Assembly (NCBI GenBank): GCA_963676095.1
Contig: OY781040.1
Span: 6,758,001-6,822,000 of the forward strand
Length of the DNA stretch: 64,000 nt
Reading direction: 5' to 3'
Origin: G963676095 sp963676095
GTDB taxonomy: Bacteria; Bacteroidota; Bacteroidia; Bacteroidales; Prolixibacteraceae
Shown: positions 9,643 through 18,302 of the stretch, one piece after another
Position numbering within the stretch: the stretch's first letter is position 1
Layout: each line of letters begins with the position of its first letter
Translations under genes and position numbers: made by a program
The notes under the pieces: generated by a model
What the model was told of the DNA's origin: nothing
Database searches by the model: none
Seen by the model: the letters and a program-made list of their open reading frames with translations, nothing else

Positions 9643-9687
9643 AAAAAGACAGGGGACGAAAAGTCTATTTCCGTCCCCTGTCTTTTT
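9643..9687 (-). terminator. Terminator after lgt, able to work on both strands
   Basis: A perfect 16-bp stem (AAAAAGACAGGGGACG / CGTCCCCTGTCTTTTT) with A and T runs on its flanks lies 21 nt downstream of the lgt stop. The flanking runs let it terminate secA-lgt transcription on the minus strand. It could also end any plus-strand RNA started from the palindrome region. Confidence 0.85.
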
Positions 9688-9708
9688 ATATTTTATTTCG
9701 ATTTATTT

Positions 9709-10524
9709 TTATTTATCAGGATAGTTAATCTCCGGACGTTTCAGCGCCCTGAAAATCAAAAACAAACCACCGATTATGAATGGAATACTTAACCATTGGC
9801 CCATGTTAAGGGTCATTGTTGATTCAAAAGCTTCCTGGTCTTCCTTGATAAATTCGATCAGGAAACGGAAAAGGAATACCATTACAAAAAATACGCCCAC
9901 GATAAATCCTTCCCTTTTGCGCATATTTGTTTTCCAGTACAGGTAGAGCATTACGCCAAAGGTCAACAGATAAGATAGCGCTTCATAGATCTGGGTGGGA
10001 TGTTTGGCAACAGTTTCGCCGTTTCTTTCAAAAATAAACCCCCACGGTAAATTGGTCGGGATACCATATATTTCAGAATTCATAAGATTACCCGTCCTGA
10101 TCATAGCGGCAACAAGAGCTGTTGGCACAACCACCCGGTCAAGGATCCATAATACAGACCGCTTCGACACTTTACGGCTCCAGTAGATAAGGGCCACAAA
10201 AATTCCCAGTGCCCCGCCATGACTGGCCAGTCCGCCGTGCCATACCTTGATGATTTCTGCCGGATGTTTTGAATAATAATCCCAGCCATAAAACAAAACA
10301 TGTCCCAGCCTGGCACCGATAATTGTTGCAACGATCAGATATATAAAAAGACTTTCCAACCACTTGGGGTCGATATGCTCAAAACGGAACATTCGCTCTC
10401 CCTGGTAATACCCAAGCAGAAAGCCAATTGCAAACAAAAGTCCGTACCATCTGACGGAAAAAGGTCCTAAATGAAAAAATTCAGGATTAACATTCCAATG
10501 AATAAACGCAAGGATTAGCTGCAT
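9709..10524 (-). CDS. lgt: Prolipoprotein diacylglyceryl transferase
   Basis: This integral inner-membrane enzyme (271 residues) transfers diacylglycerol from phosphatidylglycerol to the lipobox cysteine of prolipoproteins. Several hydrophobic segments are visible, along with the conserved block HGGLASHGGALG (96-107). The Lgt signature lies at 143-151 (RTGNLMNSE), with R143, N146 and E151 in the expected places. HPTQIYEAL (175-183) follows. The gene begins 11 nt after the secA stop, so the two are probably co-transcribed, and a strong hairpin follows. The pairing makes sense for export and lipidation of the many lipoproteins encoded nearby. Confidence 0.96.
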   Translation of the reverse strand: MQLILAFIHWNVNPEFFHLGPFSVRWYGLLFAIGFLLGYYQGERMFRFEHIDPKWLESLFIYLIVATIIGARLGHVLFYGWDYYSKHPAEIIKVWHGGLASHGGALGIFVALIYWSRKVSKRSVLWILDRVVVPTALVAAMIRTGNLMNSEIYGIPTNLPWGFIFERNGETVAKHPTQIYEALSYLLTFGVMLYLYWKTNMRKREGFIVGVFFVMVFLFRFLIEFIKEDQEAFESTMTLNMGQWLSIPFIIGGLFLIFRALKRPEINYPDK

Positions 10525-10535
10525 GTCTATTAGTT

Positions 10536-13500
10536 TTATTCCATGTCTTTGCCATGGCAGTTTTTATACTTTTTACCGCTTCCGCAAGGACAAGGATCGT
10601 TTCGTCCTACTTTCTTTTCAACTTTTATTGGTTGTACCTTTTGTGGTGTCTGTCTTTGTTCTGCAGCATGTCTTCTTCCTGACGAGAATTCAGGCATTTC
10701 AGATTTTTGAGTTGAATACCTGCTCATATCTGTTCTTCTTGCGGTATCTGCTTCCCTTACCTGATCCGGATTTGCAAGAGGAATATGTCCTTTCATCAGT
10801 GTCGAAACAACATCTTTATTCACCTTCTGGATCATCTGTTTGAAAAGATTGAACGATTCGAACTTGTAGATCAGTAAAGGATCTTTCTGTTCATAGGCTG
10901 CATTCTGTACCGATTGTTTCAGATCGTCCATTTCCCGGAGCTGTTCTTTCCAGGCTTCGTCAATTGTTCCCAAGACAACTTGTTTCTGGTACGATTTTAC
11001 CAGCTCTTTCCCTTTATTCTGATAGGCCTTTTCAAGATTGGTAATTATCTGGAACATTCTTTTGCCATCAGAAATAGGCACAACAATATTCTGGTAAATA
11101 TGCGATTTTGTTTCATAAACATCCTTGATTACCGGGTAAGCCTGTTTTGCAATGGTTTCTACCTTACGGTTGTAATTATCGATCATGACCTGATAAATGC
11201 GGTCAACGATTTCCTCCGGTTTTAGTTTCAGAAAATCATCCTGGGGTACAGGCGAATCAAGCGACATTTGCCGCATCAGTTCCATATTGAATTCATCGAA
11301 GTCACCTCCGTAAAAGTCGTTTGTAATAGCTTCAAGCGAATCGTACATCATGTTCAGTACATCTACTTCCAGACGCTCTCCGAACAATGCATGCCGGCGC
11401 TTTTTGTAGATTACCTCGCGCTGCGAATTCATGACGTCGTCATATTCAAGCAATCGTTTACGAATGCCGAAATTGTTTTCTTCAACTTTTCGCTGGGCCC
11501 GCTCAATCGATTTCGTGATCATGGAATGCTGAATTACTTCCCCCTCTTCCAGTCCGAGCCGGTCCATGATACCTGTGATGCGTTCGGAGTTAAAAAGCCG
11601 CATCAAATCATCTTCAAGTGACACAAAAAACTGAGAACTTCCCGGGTCTCCCTGACGTCCGGCACGGCCCCTTAACTGACGGTCTACGCGACGGGAGTCG
11701 TGCCTTTCTGTTCCGATAATTGCCAATCCTCCGGCTTTCCTTACTTCTGGGGTCAGCTTGATATCGGTACCACGACCTGCCATATTGGTTGCAATGGTTA
11801 CCATACCTTTTTTCCCCGCGTCGGCAACAATTTCAGCCTCCCTTGCATGTAATTTGGCATTCAGCACGTTATGCCTGATTCCTCTGATTTTCAGCATACG
11901 GCTTAACAATTCCGAGATTTCGACAGAGGTAGTACCAACCAGAGAAGGACGCCCCTGCTTGTTCAGCTCGACAATTTCATCGATAACGGCATTGTATTTC
12001 TCGCGTTTTGTCTTGTAAACTTTATCGTTGTAATCTTTTCGGACAATAGGTTTATTTGTTGGAATAACCACAACATCCAGTTTGTAGATATCCCAGAACT
12101 CACCGGCCTCCGTTTCTGCAGTACCGGTCATACCTGCAAGTTTGTGGTACATCCTGAAATAATTCTGGAGCGTGATGGTGGCAAAAGTCTGGGTTGCAGC
12201 TTCAACCTTGACCCTTTCCTTGGCTTCGATAGCCTGGTGCAGCCCGTCTGAGTACCGGCGCCCTTCCATGATACGTCCGGTTTGCTCGTCAACAATTTTA
12301 ACCTTGTTTTCGATCACTACATATTCCACATCTTTCTCAAACATGGCATACGCCTTCAGCAACTGGTTTATTGTGTGAACGCGTTCCGATTTAACAGCAT
12401 AATTCTGAAGCAGCTCATCTTTCTTTTCTACTTTCGCTTTAGGGTCCAGAGACTGATCATTTTCAATTTCAGCAATAGAAGAACCGACATCAGGCAGGAT
12501 AAAAAATTCCGGATCATCCACATCTGAAGAAATCAGATCAATTCCTTTATCTGTTAATTCTACCGAATTTAATTTCTCATCAATAATAAAAAACAGAGGG
12601 TCCGTAACAACATGCATATTCTTGCTATTGTCCTGCATATAATAGTTCTCTGTCTTTTGCATGGCAGCTTTTGTGCCCTCTTCGCTTAAAAATTTGATCA
12701 ACGCCTTCGTCTTTGGCAACCCTTTTTGAGCTCTCAGCAATTGCATTGATCCCTCTTCTTTTTCTTCCTTGTTTGCATTTTCTTTTCCAAGAAGACGCTT
12801 GGCATCGGTAAGGCACTGTGTTACGTAATTCCGCTGGGCGGCCACAAGTTTTTCGACCTTAGGCATCAATTCTTCGAACTTTTGGTTCTCCCCTTTGGGT
12901 ACCGGTCCGGAGATGATCAGCGGAGTACGGGCATCATCGATCAAAACAGAGTCGACTTCGTCCACGATAGCATAGTGATGCTTACGCTGTACGAGGTCTC
13001 GCGGATTGATTGCCATGTTATCCCTCAGGTAATCGAAACCGAATTCATTATTTGTCCCGTAAGTAATATCTGCATTATAAGCTTTTCTCCGGTTATCTGA
13101 GTTTGGCTGATGTTTATCGATACAATCAACACTAAGCCCGTGGAACTCGAAAATCGGCCCCATCCATTCGGAGTCACGTTTGGCCAGATAGTCGTTCACA
13201 GTAACGACATGGACGCCTCTCCCGGCAAGGGCATTAAGAAAAACAGGCAAGGTAGCCACAAGTGTTTTTCCTTCACCTGTAGCCATTTCTGCAATTTTAC
13301 CTGAATGAAGTACGATACCACCGATCAGCTGGACGTCGTAATGGATCATGTCCCAAACAATTTCATTTCCTCCGGCCATCCAGGAATTATGCCAGATCGC
13401 CTGGTTATCGCTGATCTCAACATTATCTTTTTTTGCAGCAATATCCCTGTCAAAATCTGTAGCCGTAACGAAGACCTTCACGTTTTCTGCAAAACGTTTT

Positions 13501-13856
13501 GCAGTCTCCTTTATTACAGAAAAAGCTGCCGGAAGTATTTCATTCAGAACCTCTTCCATTTTTATATCGATTTCTTCTTCCAGCTTATCGATCTCCTGGT
13601 ACATCTTTTCGCTTTCCTGAATATCTGCTTCTTCTGCTTGCTGCTTTAATGATGCGATTTGGTCTTCCTCTGGTTTTATCCTTTCTCTGATGACTGTCTT
13701 TAGCTTTACGGCTTCAGCCCTAAGATCATCATTCGAAAGGTCTTTGATCCTTTCATATTCAACTCTTATTTTATTAAGGATTGGGGTAATTTCTTTGATG
13801 TCCCGATCGGACTTATTTCCAAGAAATTGGCCTAAAATCTTGCTAACAAATGCCAT
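10536..13856 (-). CDS. secA: Preprotein translocase ATPase SecA
   Basis: This is the motor ATPase of Sec-dependent export (1106 residues). Walker A is near residue 194 (MATGEGKTLVATLP), the DEAD-like box is VDEVDSVLIDDARTP, and the second nucleotide-binding domain carries TNMAGRGTDIKL and RQLRGRAGRQGDPG. The protein ends in the SecB/lipid-binding zinc motif CPCGSGKKYKNCH. Bacteroidota SecA proteins are longer than that of E. coli (901 residues), so this length is normal for the group. It is upstream of lgt in an apparent two-gene operon. A TACTTTTG box lies about 40 nt upstream of the ATG. Confidence 0.98.
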   Translation of the reverse strand: MAFVSKILGQFLGNKSDRDIKEITPILNKIRVEYERIKDLSNDDLRAEAVKLKTVIRERIKPEEDQIASLKQQAEEADIQESEKMYQEIDKLEEEIDIKMEEVLNEILPAAFSVIKETAKRFAENVKVFVTATDFDRDIAAKKDNVEISDNQAIWHNSWMAGGNEIVWDMIHYDVQLIGGIVLHSGKIAEMATGEGKTLVATLPVFLNALAGRGVHVVTVNDYLAKRDSEWMGPIFEFHGLSVDCIDKHQPNSDNRRKAYNADITYGTNNEFGFDYLRDNMAINPRDLVQRKHHYAIVDEVDSVLIDDARTPLIISGPVPKGENQKFEELMPKVEKLVAAQRNYVTQCLTDAKRLLGKENANKEEKEEGSMQLLRAQKGLPKTKALIKFLSEEGTKAAMQKTENYYMQDNSKNMHVVTDPLFFIIDEKLNSVELTDKGIDLISSDVDDPEFFILPDVGSSIAEIENDQSLDPKAKVEKKDELLQNYAVKSERVHTINQLLKAYAMFEKDVEYVVIENKVKIVDEQTGRIMEGRRYSDGLHQAIEAKERVKVEAATQTFATITLQNYFRMYHKLAGMTGTAETEAGEFWDIYKLDVVVIPTNKPIVRKDYNDKVYKTKREKYNAVIDEIVELNKQGRPSLVGTTSVEISELLSRMLKIRGIRHNVLNAKLHAREAEIVADAGKKGMVTIATNMAGRGTDIKLTPEVRKAGGLAIIGTERHDSRRVDRQLRGRAGRQGDPGSSQFFVSLEDDLMRLFNSERITGIMDRLGLEEGEVIQHSMITKSIERAQRKVEENNFGIRKRLLEYDDVMNSQREVIYKKRRHALFGERLEVDVLNMMYDSLEAITNDFYGGDFDEFNMELMRQMSLDSPVPQDDFLKLKPEEIVDRIYQVMIDNYNRKVETIAKQAYPVIKDVYETKSHIYQNIVVPISDGKRMFQIITNLEKAYQNKGKELVKSYQKQVVLGTIDEAWKEQLREMDDLKQSVQNAAYEQKDPLLIYKFESFNLFKQMIQKVNKDVVSTLMKGHIPLANPDQVREADTARRTDMSRYSTQKSEMPEFSSGRRHAAEQRQTPQKVQPIKVEKKVGRNDPCPCGSGKKYKNCHGKDME

Positions 13857-13892
13857 TATGTAATATTTTCTGATTTTTCAAATTGACGCACA

Positions 13893-13900
13893 CAAAAGTA
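13893..13900 (-). promoter_or_regulatory. Candidate -7 box for secA-lgt
   Basis: TACTTTTG on the minus strand fits TAnnTTTG, with a predicted start site about 30 nt before the secA ATG at 13856. No clear -33 TTG was found. The rest of 13857-14154 holds the terminator of the upstream gene and no coding sequence I can support. Confidence 0.35.
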
Positions 13901-14072
13901 ATTATTAATGTAGAAGTAATTACACTCAGTTTTCGTTTTTTTAATAATAATCGTGCCACAAAGGTTTAGCACTAAAGATAAGGACATATTTTCATGATCG
14001 GGGTGATTTACTGACATAAAAGCGGGGGGAAGCCTCGATAAAAAGTAGAATAAAAAGGGCCAGGAATAAAAA

Positions 14073-14097
14073 GCCGTTTCCATGGATGGGAAACGGC
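14073..14097 (-). terminator. Intrinsic terminator after the small exported protein
   Basis: A perfect 9-bp stem (GCCGTTTCC / GGAAACGGC) with a 7-nt loop is followed on the minus strand by TTTTTATT. It lies 57 nt after the stop at 14155. Confidence 0.75.
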
Positions 14098-14154
14098 CAG
14101 GAATTGAACTGTTTAATTATTGTAAAAAACCAACAGAGTCGATTATCAATCTGC

Positions 14155-14619
14155 TCAGGACAACAGGTTCTTATAACGAGGATTGACAAGGTCGGGTAAA
14201 AATGAAGCGATTAAATCGACAGCCTCGTTTTCTTCCATAGGGGTCGCCGAAATGATACGCTGGCGTTCAAGTTCCTGCGAGTTGATCACCTGATTGGTAA
14301 TTTCATAGGGGATCCTGCTTTCCGATACTTTCAACTTGCGGGCGCCAAAACCTCTGGATGTGCAGACATAAGCGACCTCAAAATTGTCAGTCCTTATTAC
14401 ATAGGTTTTGCATTTGCGGGTCTTGTACAACTCGATCATCACCGGATTATGACCTTCTCCATAAGAGATTTTCCATGCTTGTTCCACTCCCTCTCCTAAT
14501 TTCTGGCCTTCGACTGGAGTAATTACATAACTGTCAAAATCCCCTTTTGTGGTACCGGCAGTCAATGCTGTTACGGACAGGAAAAACACAAATAATACAC
14601 TAAAGAAATTCGTTTTCAT
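14155..14619 (-). CDS. Small exported protein of unknown function
   Basis: This 154-residue protein has a clear signal peptide (KTNFFSVLFVFFLSVTALTAG) and a short basic/polar mature part with no family I recognise. A longer reading frame is open upstream, but the ATG at 14619 begins a textbook signal peptide and is preferred. Two cysteines (in RKCKTY and AYVCTS) could form a periplasmic disulfide. It lies 201 nt after the aminotransferase stop on the same strand and is closed by its own terminator, so it is probably a separate unit. A periplasmic or outer-membrane-associated location is inferred from the signal peptide only. Confidence 0.7.
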   Translation of the reverse strand: MKTNFFSVLFVFFLSVTALTAGTTKGDFDSYVITPVEGQKLGEGVEQAWKISYGEGHNPVMIELYKTRKCKTYVIRTDNFEVAYVCTSRGFGARKLKVSESRIPYEITNQVINSQELERQRIISATPMEENEAVDLIASFLPDLVNPRYKNLLS

Positions 14620-14820
14620 GACTTTTAATTTTAATTGTTGGTTTGCGTTTTCTTTAACGATGTTTGGATAACCGTTTTGTATAAAAGACGATGTTCCTCC
14701 CGGATTATTACACGTGAGTCCCCACATTTGGACAAACAATATAAAATAGGGGGTGAACATACCTATCCAACCGTTAAACGAAACGTATAACAGGTAACAA
14801 AATGTTGAAATTGATTTTCT

Positions 14821-15957
14821 CTAATGGAGCAGGTATCGCTCCAGACGGTCAAGTCCTTCCTTTATATTTTCAAGAGAGTTTGCATAAGAAAAACGTAAAT
14901 ATCCTTCTCCTCCCGGGCCAAAATCAATCCCCGGGGTCACTCCGACATGAGCTTTGTCCAGGATATCAAACGCAAGTTTATAGGAATCATCTGAAAGATG
15001 AGATGCATCAACAAAAATATAAAAAGCACCTGTAGGTTCAACGGGTATGTGAAAACCAAGTTTCCGAAGCCGGTGGATCATATAAAGCCTGCGTTCGTTA
15101 TAAATTTTCCTCATTCTGGCAACTTCACCTGAACCATTTTTAATAGCAGCGATACCAGCCCTCTGAGCTGTTGAACTGGCGCATATAAACAGGTTTTGCT
15201 GTATTTTTTGCAACAACCTGATATATTCCTGTGGCGCAATCAGGTATCCCAAACGGAGACCGGTCATTGCATATAGCTTGGAAAAACCGTTCAATATAAA
15301 TGTGTTTTCAGTATATTCCAGCATACAATGAGCTTTTTCGCCATAAACCAGGCCATGATATATCTCATCTGATATTATTGGAACGGGCAATTTTGCCAGT
15401 TGTTTCATAGACTCGGGAGTCAAAAGGTTTCCGGTTGGGTTCATAGGACTGTTTATCATTACAGCCTTTGTCCTGTCAGAAAGATATGGCAAAAGATGTT
15501 CTGCGTGAAACTGAAACCCGTCAGACGGGGAAACCGGGACCCGAATAACATTAGCCCCGATAAAACGAATAAAATTCGGATAGCAGGCATATGCCGGATC
15601 TGAAATTATGACTTCATCTCCCTGATTACACAAAACAGACAAAACCATCAGTATTGCAGGAGAACTTCCTGAAGTAACAATAATCCGGACAGGATCTACA
15701 TCTGCGCCATATTCCAGCTTATATTTCGCAGAGATCGTTTCACGCAGTTCCGGGTCTCCAAGGCTGTGGGTATAATGGGTACGTCCATCTTTCAACGCCC
15801 GGATAGCGGCATCCCTGGCACATTCAGGGATTTTAAAATCAGGTTCGCCTACTTCGAGATGAATAACATGTTTCCCCTGTTTCTCCATTTCAGCTGCCTT
15901 TTCAAGCACCTCCATAACAATAAAAGGAGAGATCTCCAGAGATCGCTCGACAGTCAT
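14821..15957 (-). CDS. PLP-dependent aminotransferase, class I/II
   Basis: This fold-type I aminotransferase (378 residues) has the substrate and cofactor motifs NPTG (173-176), D197 and Y200 in ISDEIYHG, the Schiff-base lysine K227 in NGFSKLYAMTG, and the phosphate-contacting R235. The frame is open 44 codons further upstream, but that would overlap the barrel gene. ATG 15957 begins the expected TVERSLEISPF N-terminus and leaves a 34-nt gap to the barrel gene. It resembles aspartate/aromatic-type aminotransferases. The amino-acid substrate cannot be assigned from sequence, and the context (an outer-membrane barrel upstream) gives no hint. Confidence 0.9.
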   Translation of the reverse strand: MTVERSLEISPFIVMEVLEKAAEMEKQGKHVIHLEVGEPDFKIPECARDAAIRALKDGRTHYTHSLGDPELRETISAKYKLEYGADVDPVRIIVTSGSSPAILMVLSVLCNQGDEVIISDPAYACYPNFIRFIGANVIRVPVSPSDGFQFHAEHLLPYLSDRTKAVMINSPMNPTGNLLTPESMKQLAKLPVPIISDEIYHGLVYGEKAHCMLEYTENTFILNGFSKLYAMTGLRLGYLIAPQEYIRLLQKIQQNLFICASSTAQRAGIAAIKNGSGEVARMRKIYNERRLYMIHRLRKLGFHIPVEPTGAFYIFVDASHLSDDSYKLAFDILDKAHVGVTPGIDFGPGGEGYLRFSYANSLENIKEGLDRLERYLLH

Positions 15958-15991
15958 TTTCGATTTTTTATTTTTCGGGCAAAAATAGTCT

Positions 15992-16564
15992 CTATAATAA
16001 CATAATGCCCAGACTAACCAGAAATGTCCGGTTTTTCGCATCTCCTTCTCCTGAATAAATATCGCCAAAACTGTTCTCCATGCGTACATCCAGGGTCAGA
16101 AATAAAAAATCCACCCCGGCCCCGTATTGCCATCCAAATACATGGTCTTTTATCTTGTCGGCATTAAACTCCGTTAACCCGTCCGCGCTTGAATTTGTCA
16201 TGAACGACATTACTGGCCCTGTGTGTATTCTGAGATTGACAATTTTCTTATCGATAAGTTTATACCCTAAAAGTAAAGGTACATCTACCGATTTTAAATC
16301 GAATGAGCCATTTTCTGCAGTACTGCTAAGATCACCCCCCTTTGAGCTAAAATAAGCCTCAGGCTGCAGGTACAGTTTCCTTAGGTTTATCCTCAGAAAT
16401 GCCCCCGCAAAAAAATTATTCACGTTACCTTCATCAAACTGGCTCATATCCGTCTTAATTTTGGAGCTGTTAACCCCAGCTTTTAATCCAATATTAACAG
16501 GAGACTGAGCATTTACCATAAAGGCAGTAGTCATAGATATCAGTAACAAAGCAAATTTTTTCAT
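15992..16564 (-). CDS. Outer-membrane beta-barrel protein (PorT-like family)
   Basis: This 190-residue protein has a signal peptide ending near VNAQS (about residue 20). Alternating beta-strand sequence follows (NIGLKAGVNSSKI, FFAGAFLRINLRKLYLQPEA, LLLGYKLIDKKIVNLRIHTG), typical of small eight-stranded Bacteroidota barrels. The C-terminus ends in a strand with terminal hydrophobic residues (TFLVSLGIMLL). The function is not known for most members. It is 34 nt upstream of the aminotransferase gene and probably shares its transcript. Confidence 0.82.
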   Translation of the reverse strand: MKKFALLLISMTTAFMVNAQSPVNIGLKAGVNSSKIKTDMSQFDEGNVNNFFAGAFLRINLRKLYLQPEAYFSSKGGDLSSTAENGSFDLKSVDVPLLLGYKLIDKKIVNLRIHTGPVMSFMTNSSADGLTEFNADKIKDHVFGWQYGAGVDFLFLTLDVRMENSFGDIYSGEGDAKNRTFLVSLGIMLL

Positions 16565-16680
16565 TTAGTCCATATTTAGTTTTATACAAAATAACGAAAA
16601 ACATTCTTAACTATTGCTCTCCTTCGTATAAAATCAACCAGTATTTTGGAGTCGTTAAAATAATAAAGTTCATCTAAAGC

Positions 16681-17262
16681 TTAAACCAAATCACATGCAT
16701 CTTCAGGCATCCAATGTTTATCACGACCTTCCCATTTTACGTTACAGCCAATCGGATTGGTTACCGGAACAGAAATGGTCCTTCCTGATGTTAGCTCTTC
16801 AAGGGCCCGGTCCAAATCATTAACAGTTATTTTTGACGGATCCCTTGGTGAATCAACACCCCGTCCGGTATAAACAAGTGTCCTGTTTTCGTCAAAAAGA
16901 TAAAAATGAGGCGTTCTTAGCGCACCATAAGCAAGTGCTGTTTGCTGACTCTTGTCCCGAAGATACACCCACGGGAAATGGTATTCTTCCATACGCTCCA
17001 CCATGTGTTTAAAATCATCTTCCTGGTAGGTATTTTCGCTATTGGAATTTATCCCAACAAAAAAAACATCTTTATCAGCATATTTTTCAGCTGTCCTTCT
17101 GGTAATTTCATCGCTGCCGGTAACATAAGGACAATGATTGCAGGTAAAAAAAATCACCAGATATTTGTAGTTATAAAAATCAGCTAAAGTGTAACTTTTT
17201 CCGTTTGTTGCGGGTAAAACAAAAATGATTGCCTTGTCCCCAGGTTCAAGTGTAAATCTCAT
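16681..17262 (-). CDS. Thioredoxin-fold (peroxiredoxin-like) protein
   Basis: This 193-residue protein is a single AhpC/TSA-type thioredoxin domain with no signal peptide, so it should be cytoplasmic. The likely active-site motif is FFTCNHCPYV, with C41 and C44 at the end of the first core strand. The cis-proline segment is RTPHFYLFDE. The C-terminal tail (VTNPIGCNVKWEGRD) is a conserved feature of this peroxiredoxin-like subgroup. Redox or peroxide-related function is inferred from the fold, and the partner is unknown. Expressed on the minus strand after a 116-nt gap from the barrel gene, probably as its own unit. Confidence 0.88.
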   Translation of the reverse strand: MRFTLEPGDKAIIFVLPATNGKSYTLADFYNYKYLVIFFTCNHCPYVTGSDEITRRTAEKYADKDVFFVGINSNSENTYQEDDFKHMVERMEEYHFPWVYLRDKSQQTALAYGALRTPHFYLFDENRTLVYTGRGVDSPRDPSKITVNDLDRALEELTSGRTISVPVTNPIGCNVKWEGRDKHWMPEDACDLV

Positions 17263-17537
17263 AATGTAGTGAGTTAATAATTACTTTTAATCTAAACAAT
17301 GCCTGTTTAATCTGGTTCGCTACAGGCTTTATAAATCCAGGTTTTATTCCTGGATACGCACTGGGAAAAAAGTAAAGATATTTTTTTAATATAAATATGC
17401 ATTCTACAAGCAGTTATATAAAAAAAATTACCCTTAGGTATTGGAAAAATAAAAAAAAATCTAGTAGTTTACAAAAAACCAATTTGTAGTTATCATTTTT
17501 TATAATTTATTGTTTTTTAAGCTAATAGCATTTTAAA

Positions 17538-17747
17538 ATGAAATCGAACAAGCACTCAAAAAAGGATTTTAAACATTCTGACATTGAGAAAAACGACATT
17601 GGTAGTCAGTTAGGCAAAGGGGTAAAGAAAGACAAAAGTGCCAAAAGACGATTATCGATTTATGATGAGTTTGACGAAGAATCTTTTGATGACCTGGATT
17701 TTAAATCTGAAGATGAAGATTCTTTCGACGAGGAAGAAGACTATTAG
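17538..17747 (+). CDS. Small, highly charged protein
   Basis: This 69-residue protein is split into a lysine-rich N-terminal half (SNKHSKKDFKHSDIEK, KGVKKDKSAKRR) and a strongly acidic C-terminal half (YDEFDEESFDDLDF, EDEDSFDEEEDY). It has no signal peptide, membrane segment or cysteine. The bipolar charge suggests a disordered nucleic-acid- or ribosome-binding protein, but this is inference. The gene stands alone on the plus strand between minus-strand units, after an AT-rich stretch of 275 nt. A consistent charge pattern and clean stop favour a real gene. Confidence 0.6.
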   Translation: MKSNKHSKKDFKHSDIEKNDIGSQLGKGVKKDKSAKRRLSIYDEFDEESFDDLDFKSEDEDSFDEEEDY

Positions 17748-17805
17748 TCTTGGGATTCCTTTTATATGCTTTAATTTCTAAAAGTTATTAGGTCTGTTAA
17801 CAATA

Positions 17806-17837
17806 TTTTGAGGTTTACCATTAGGTAAGCCTCAAAA
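17806..17837. terminator. Terminator-like hairpin between convergent genes
   Basis: A 14-bp stem (TTTTGAGGTTTACC / GGTAAGCCTCAAAA, one G-T pair) with a 4-nt loop lies between the small charged gene (plus) and the DUF4907 gene (minus). The stem itself ends in A/T runs on both sides, so it could serve both directions. No long T tract follows it. Confidence 0.5.
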
Positions 17838-17966
17838 TTAGAAGCTGCGATATTTATATCCAAAACTACAGCCTTCATAATGACCTTTTAATTGGGTAAA
17901 ATCCTGATAAAACAAGAAAAGAACTTCGTTCAGAAATTCTTTTACCGTTTCTTTCTACAAAAAAAT

Positions 17967-18302
17967 TTATTTTCTATAAGAGATATTTAAACTATCAAGC
18001 TCAAGACTGGAAATAGTGGGAAGTCTTTTTGTATCCCTCATCTTTTCCAGGGCCAATCGTCCGGTCCGCATCGCTTCTTCTTTGGTTTTGAAAGGCTGCG
18101 CCCCTGATACTGCCGGGATAAAAGGCTGGTCGATTATCTTTCTCTTGTTGTTTCCAATTTCATAACCCCATCCGTTTCCTGACTTGTAGACCTGCACCCT
18201 TACCGGATCAGAATCCAGGTTACATGAAAAAAGCAGTACTCCCATTAAAACTGCCGGGAGTACTGTCTTTTTTAAATTTATGTAAAAAATATTCACGACC
18301 AT
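17967..18302 (-). CDS. DUF4907-type lipoprotein
   Basis: This 111-residue protein has a lipoprotein signal (membrane segment LPAVLMGVLLFSC with lipobox cysteine C27). A compact domain follows, with GNGWGYEIGNNKRKIIDQPF and PAVSGAQPFKTKEEAMRTG, which I recognise as DUF4907-like. The start codon overlaps the stop of the Kelch gene by one base (TAATG), so the two are translationally linked. Such small lipoproteins are expected on the periplasmic or outer-membrane side. The function is unknown; partnership with the Kelch protein is inferred from the overlap. Confidence 0.78.
   Translation of the reverse strand: MVVNIFYINLKKTVLPAVLMGVLLFSCNLDSDPVRVQVYKSGNGWGYEIGNNKRKIIDQPFIPAVSGAQPFKTKEEAMRTGRLALEKMRDTKRLPTISSLELDSLNISYRK

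Noticed and set aside
17335..17355. ATCCAGG / CCTGGAT inverted repeat upstream of the thioredoxin-fold gene
   Set aside because: A 7-bp stem in a promoter region with no second copy or known motif.
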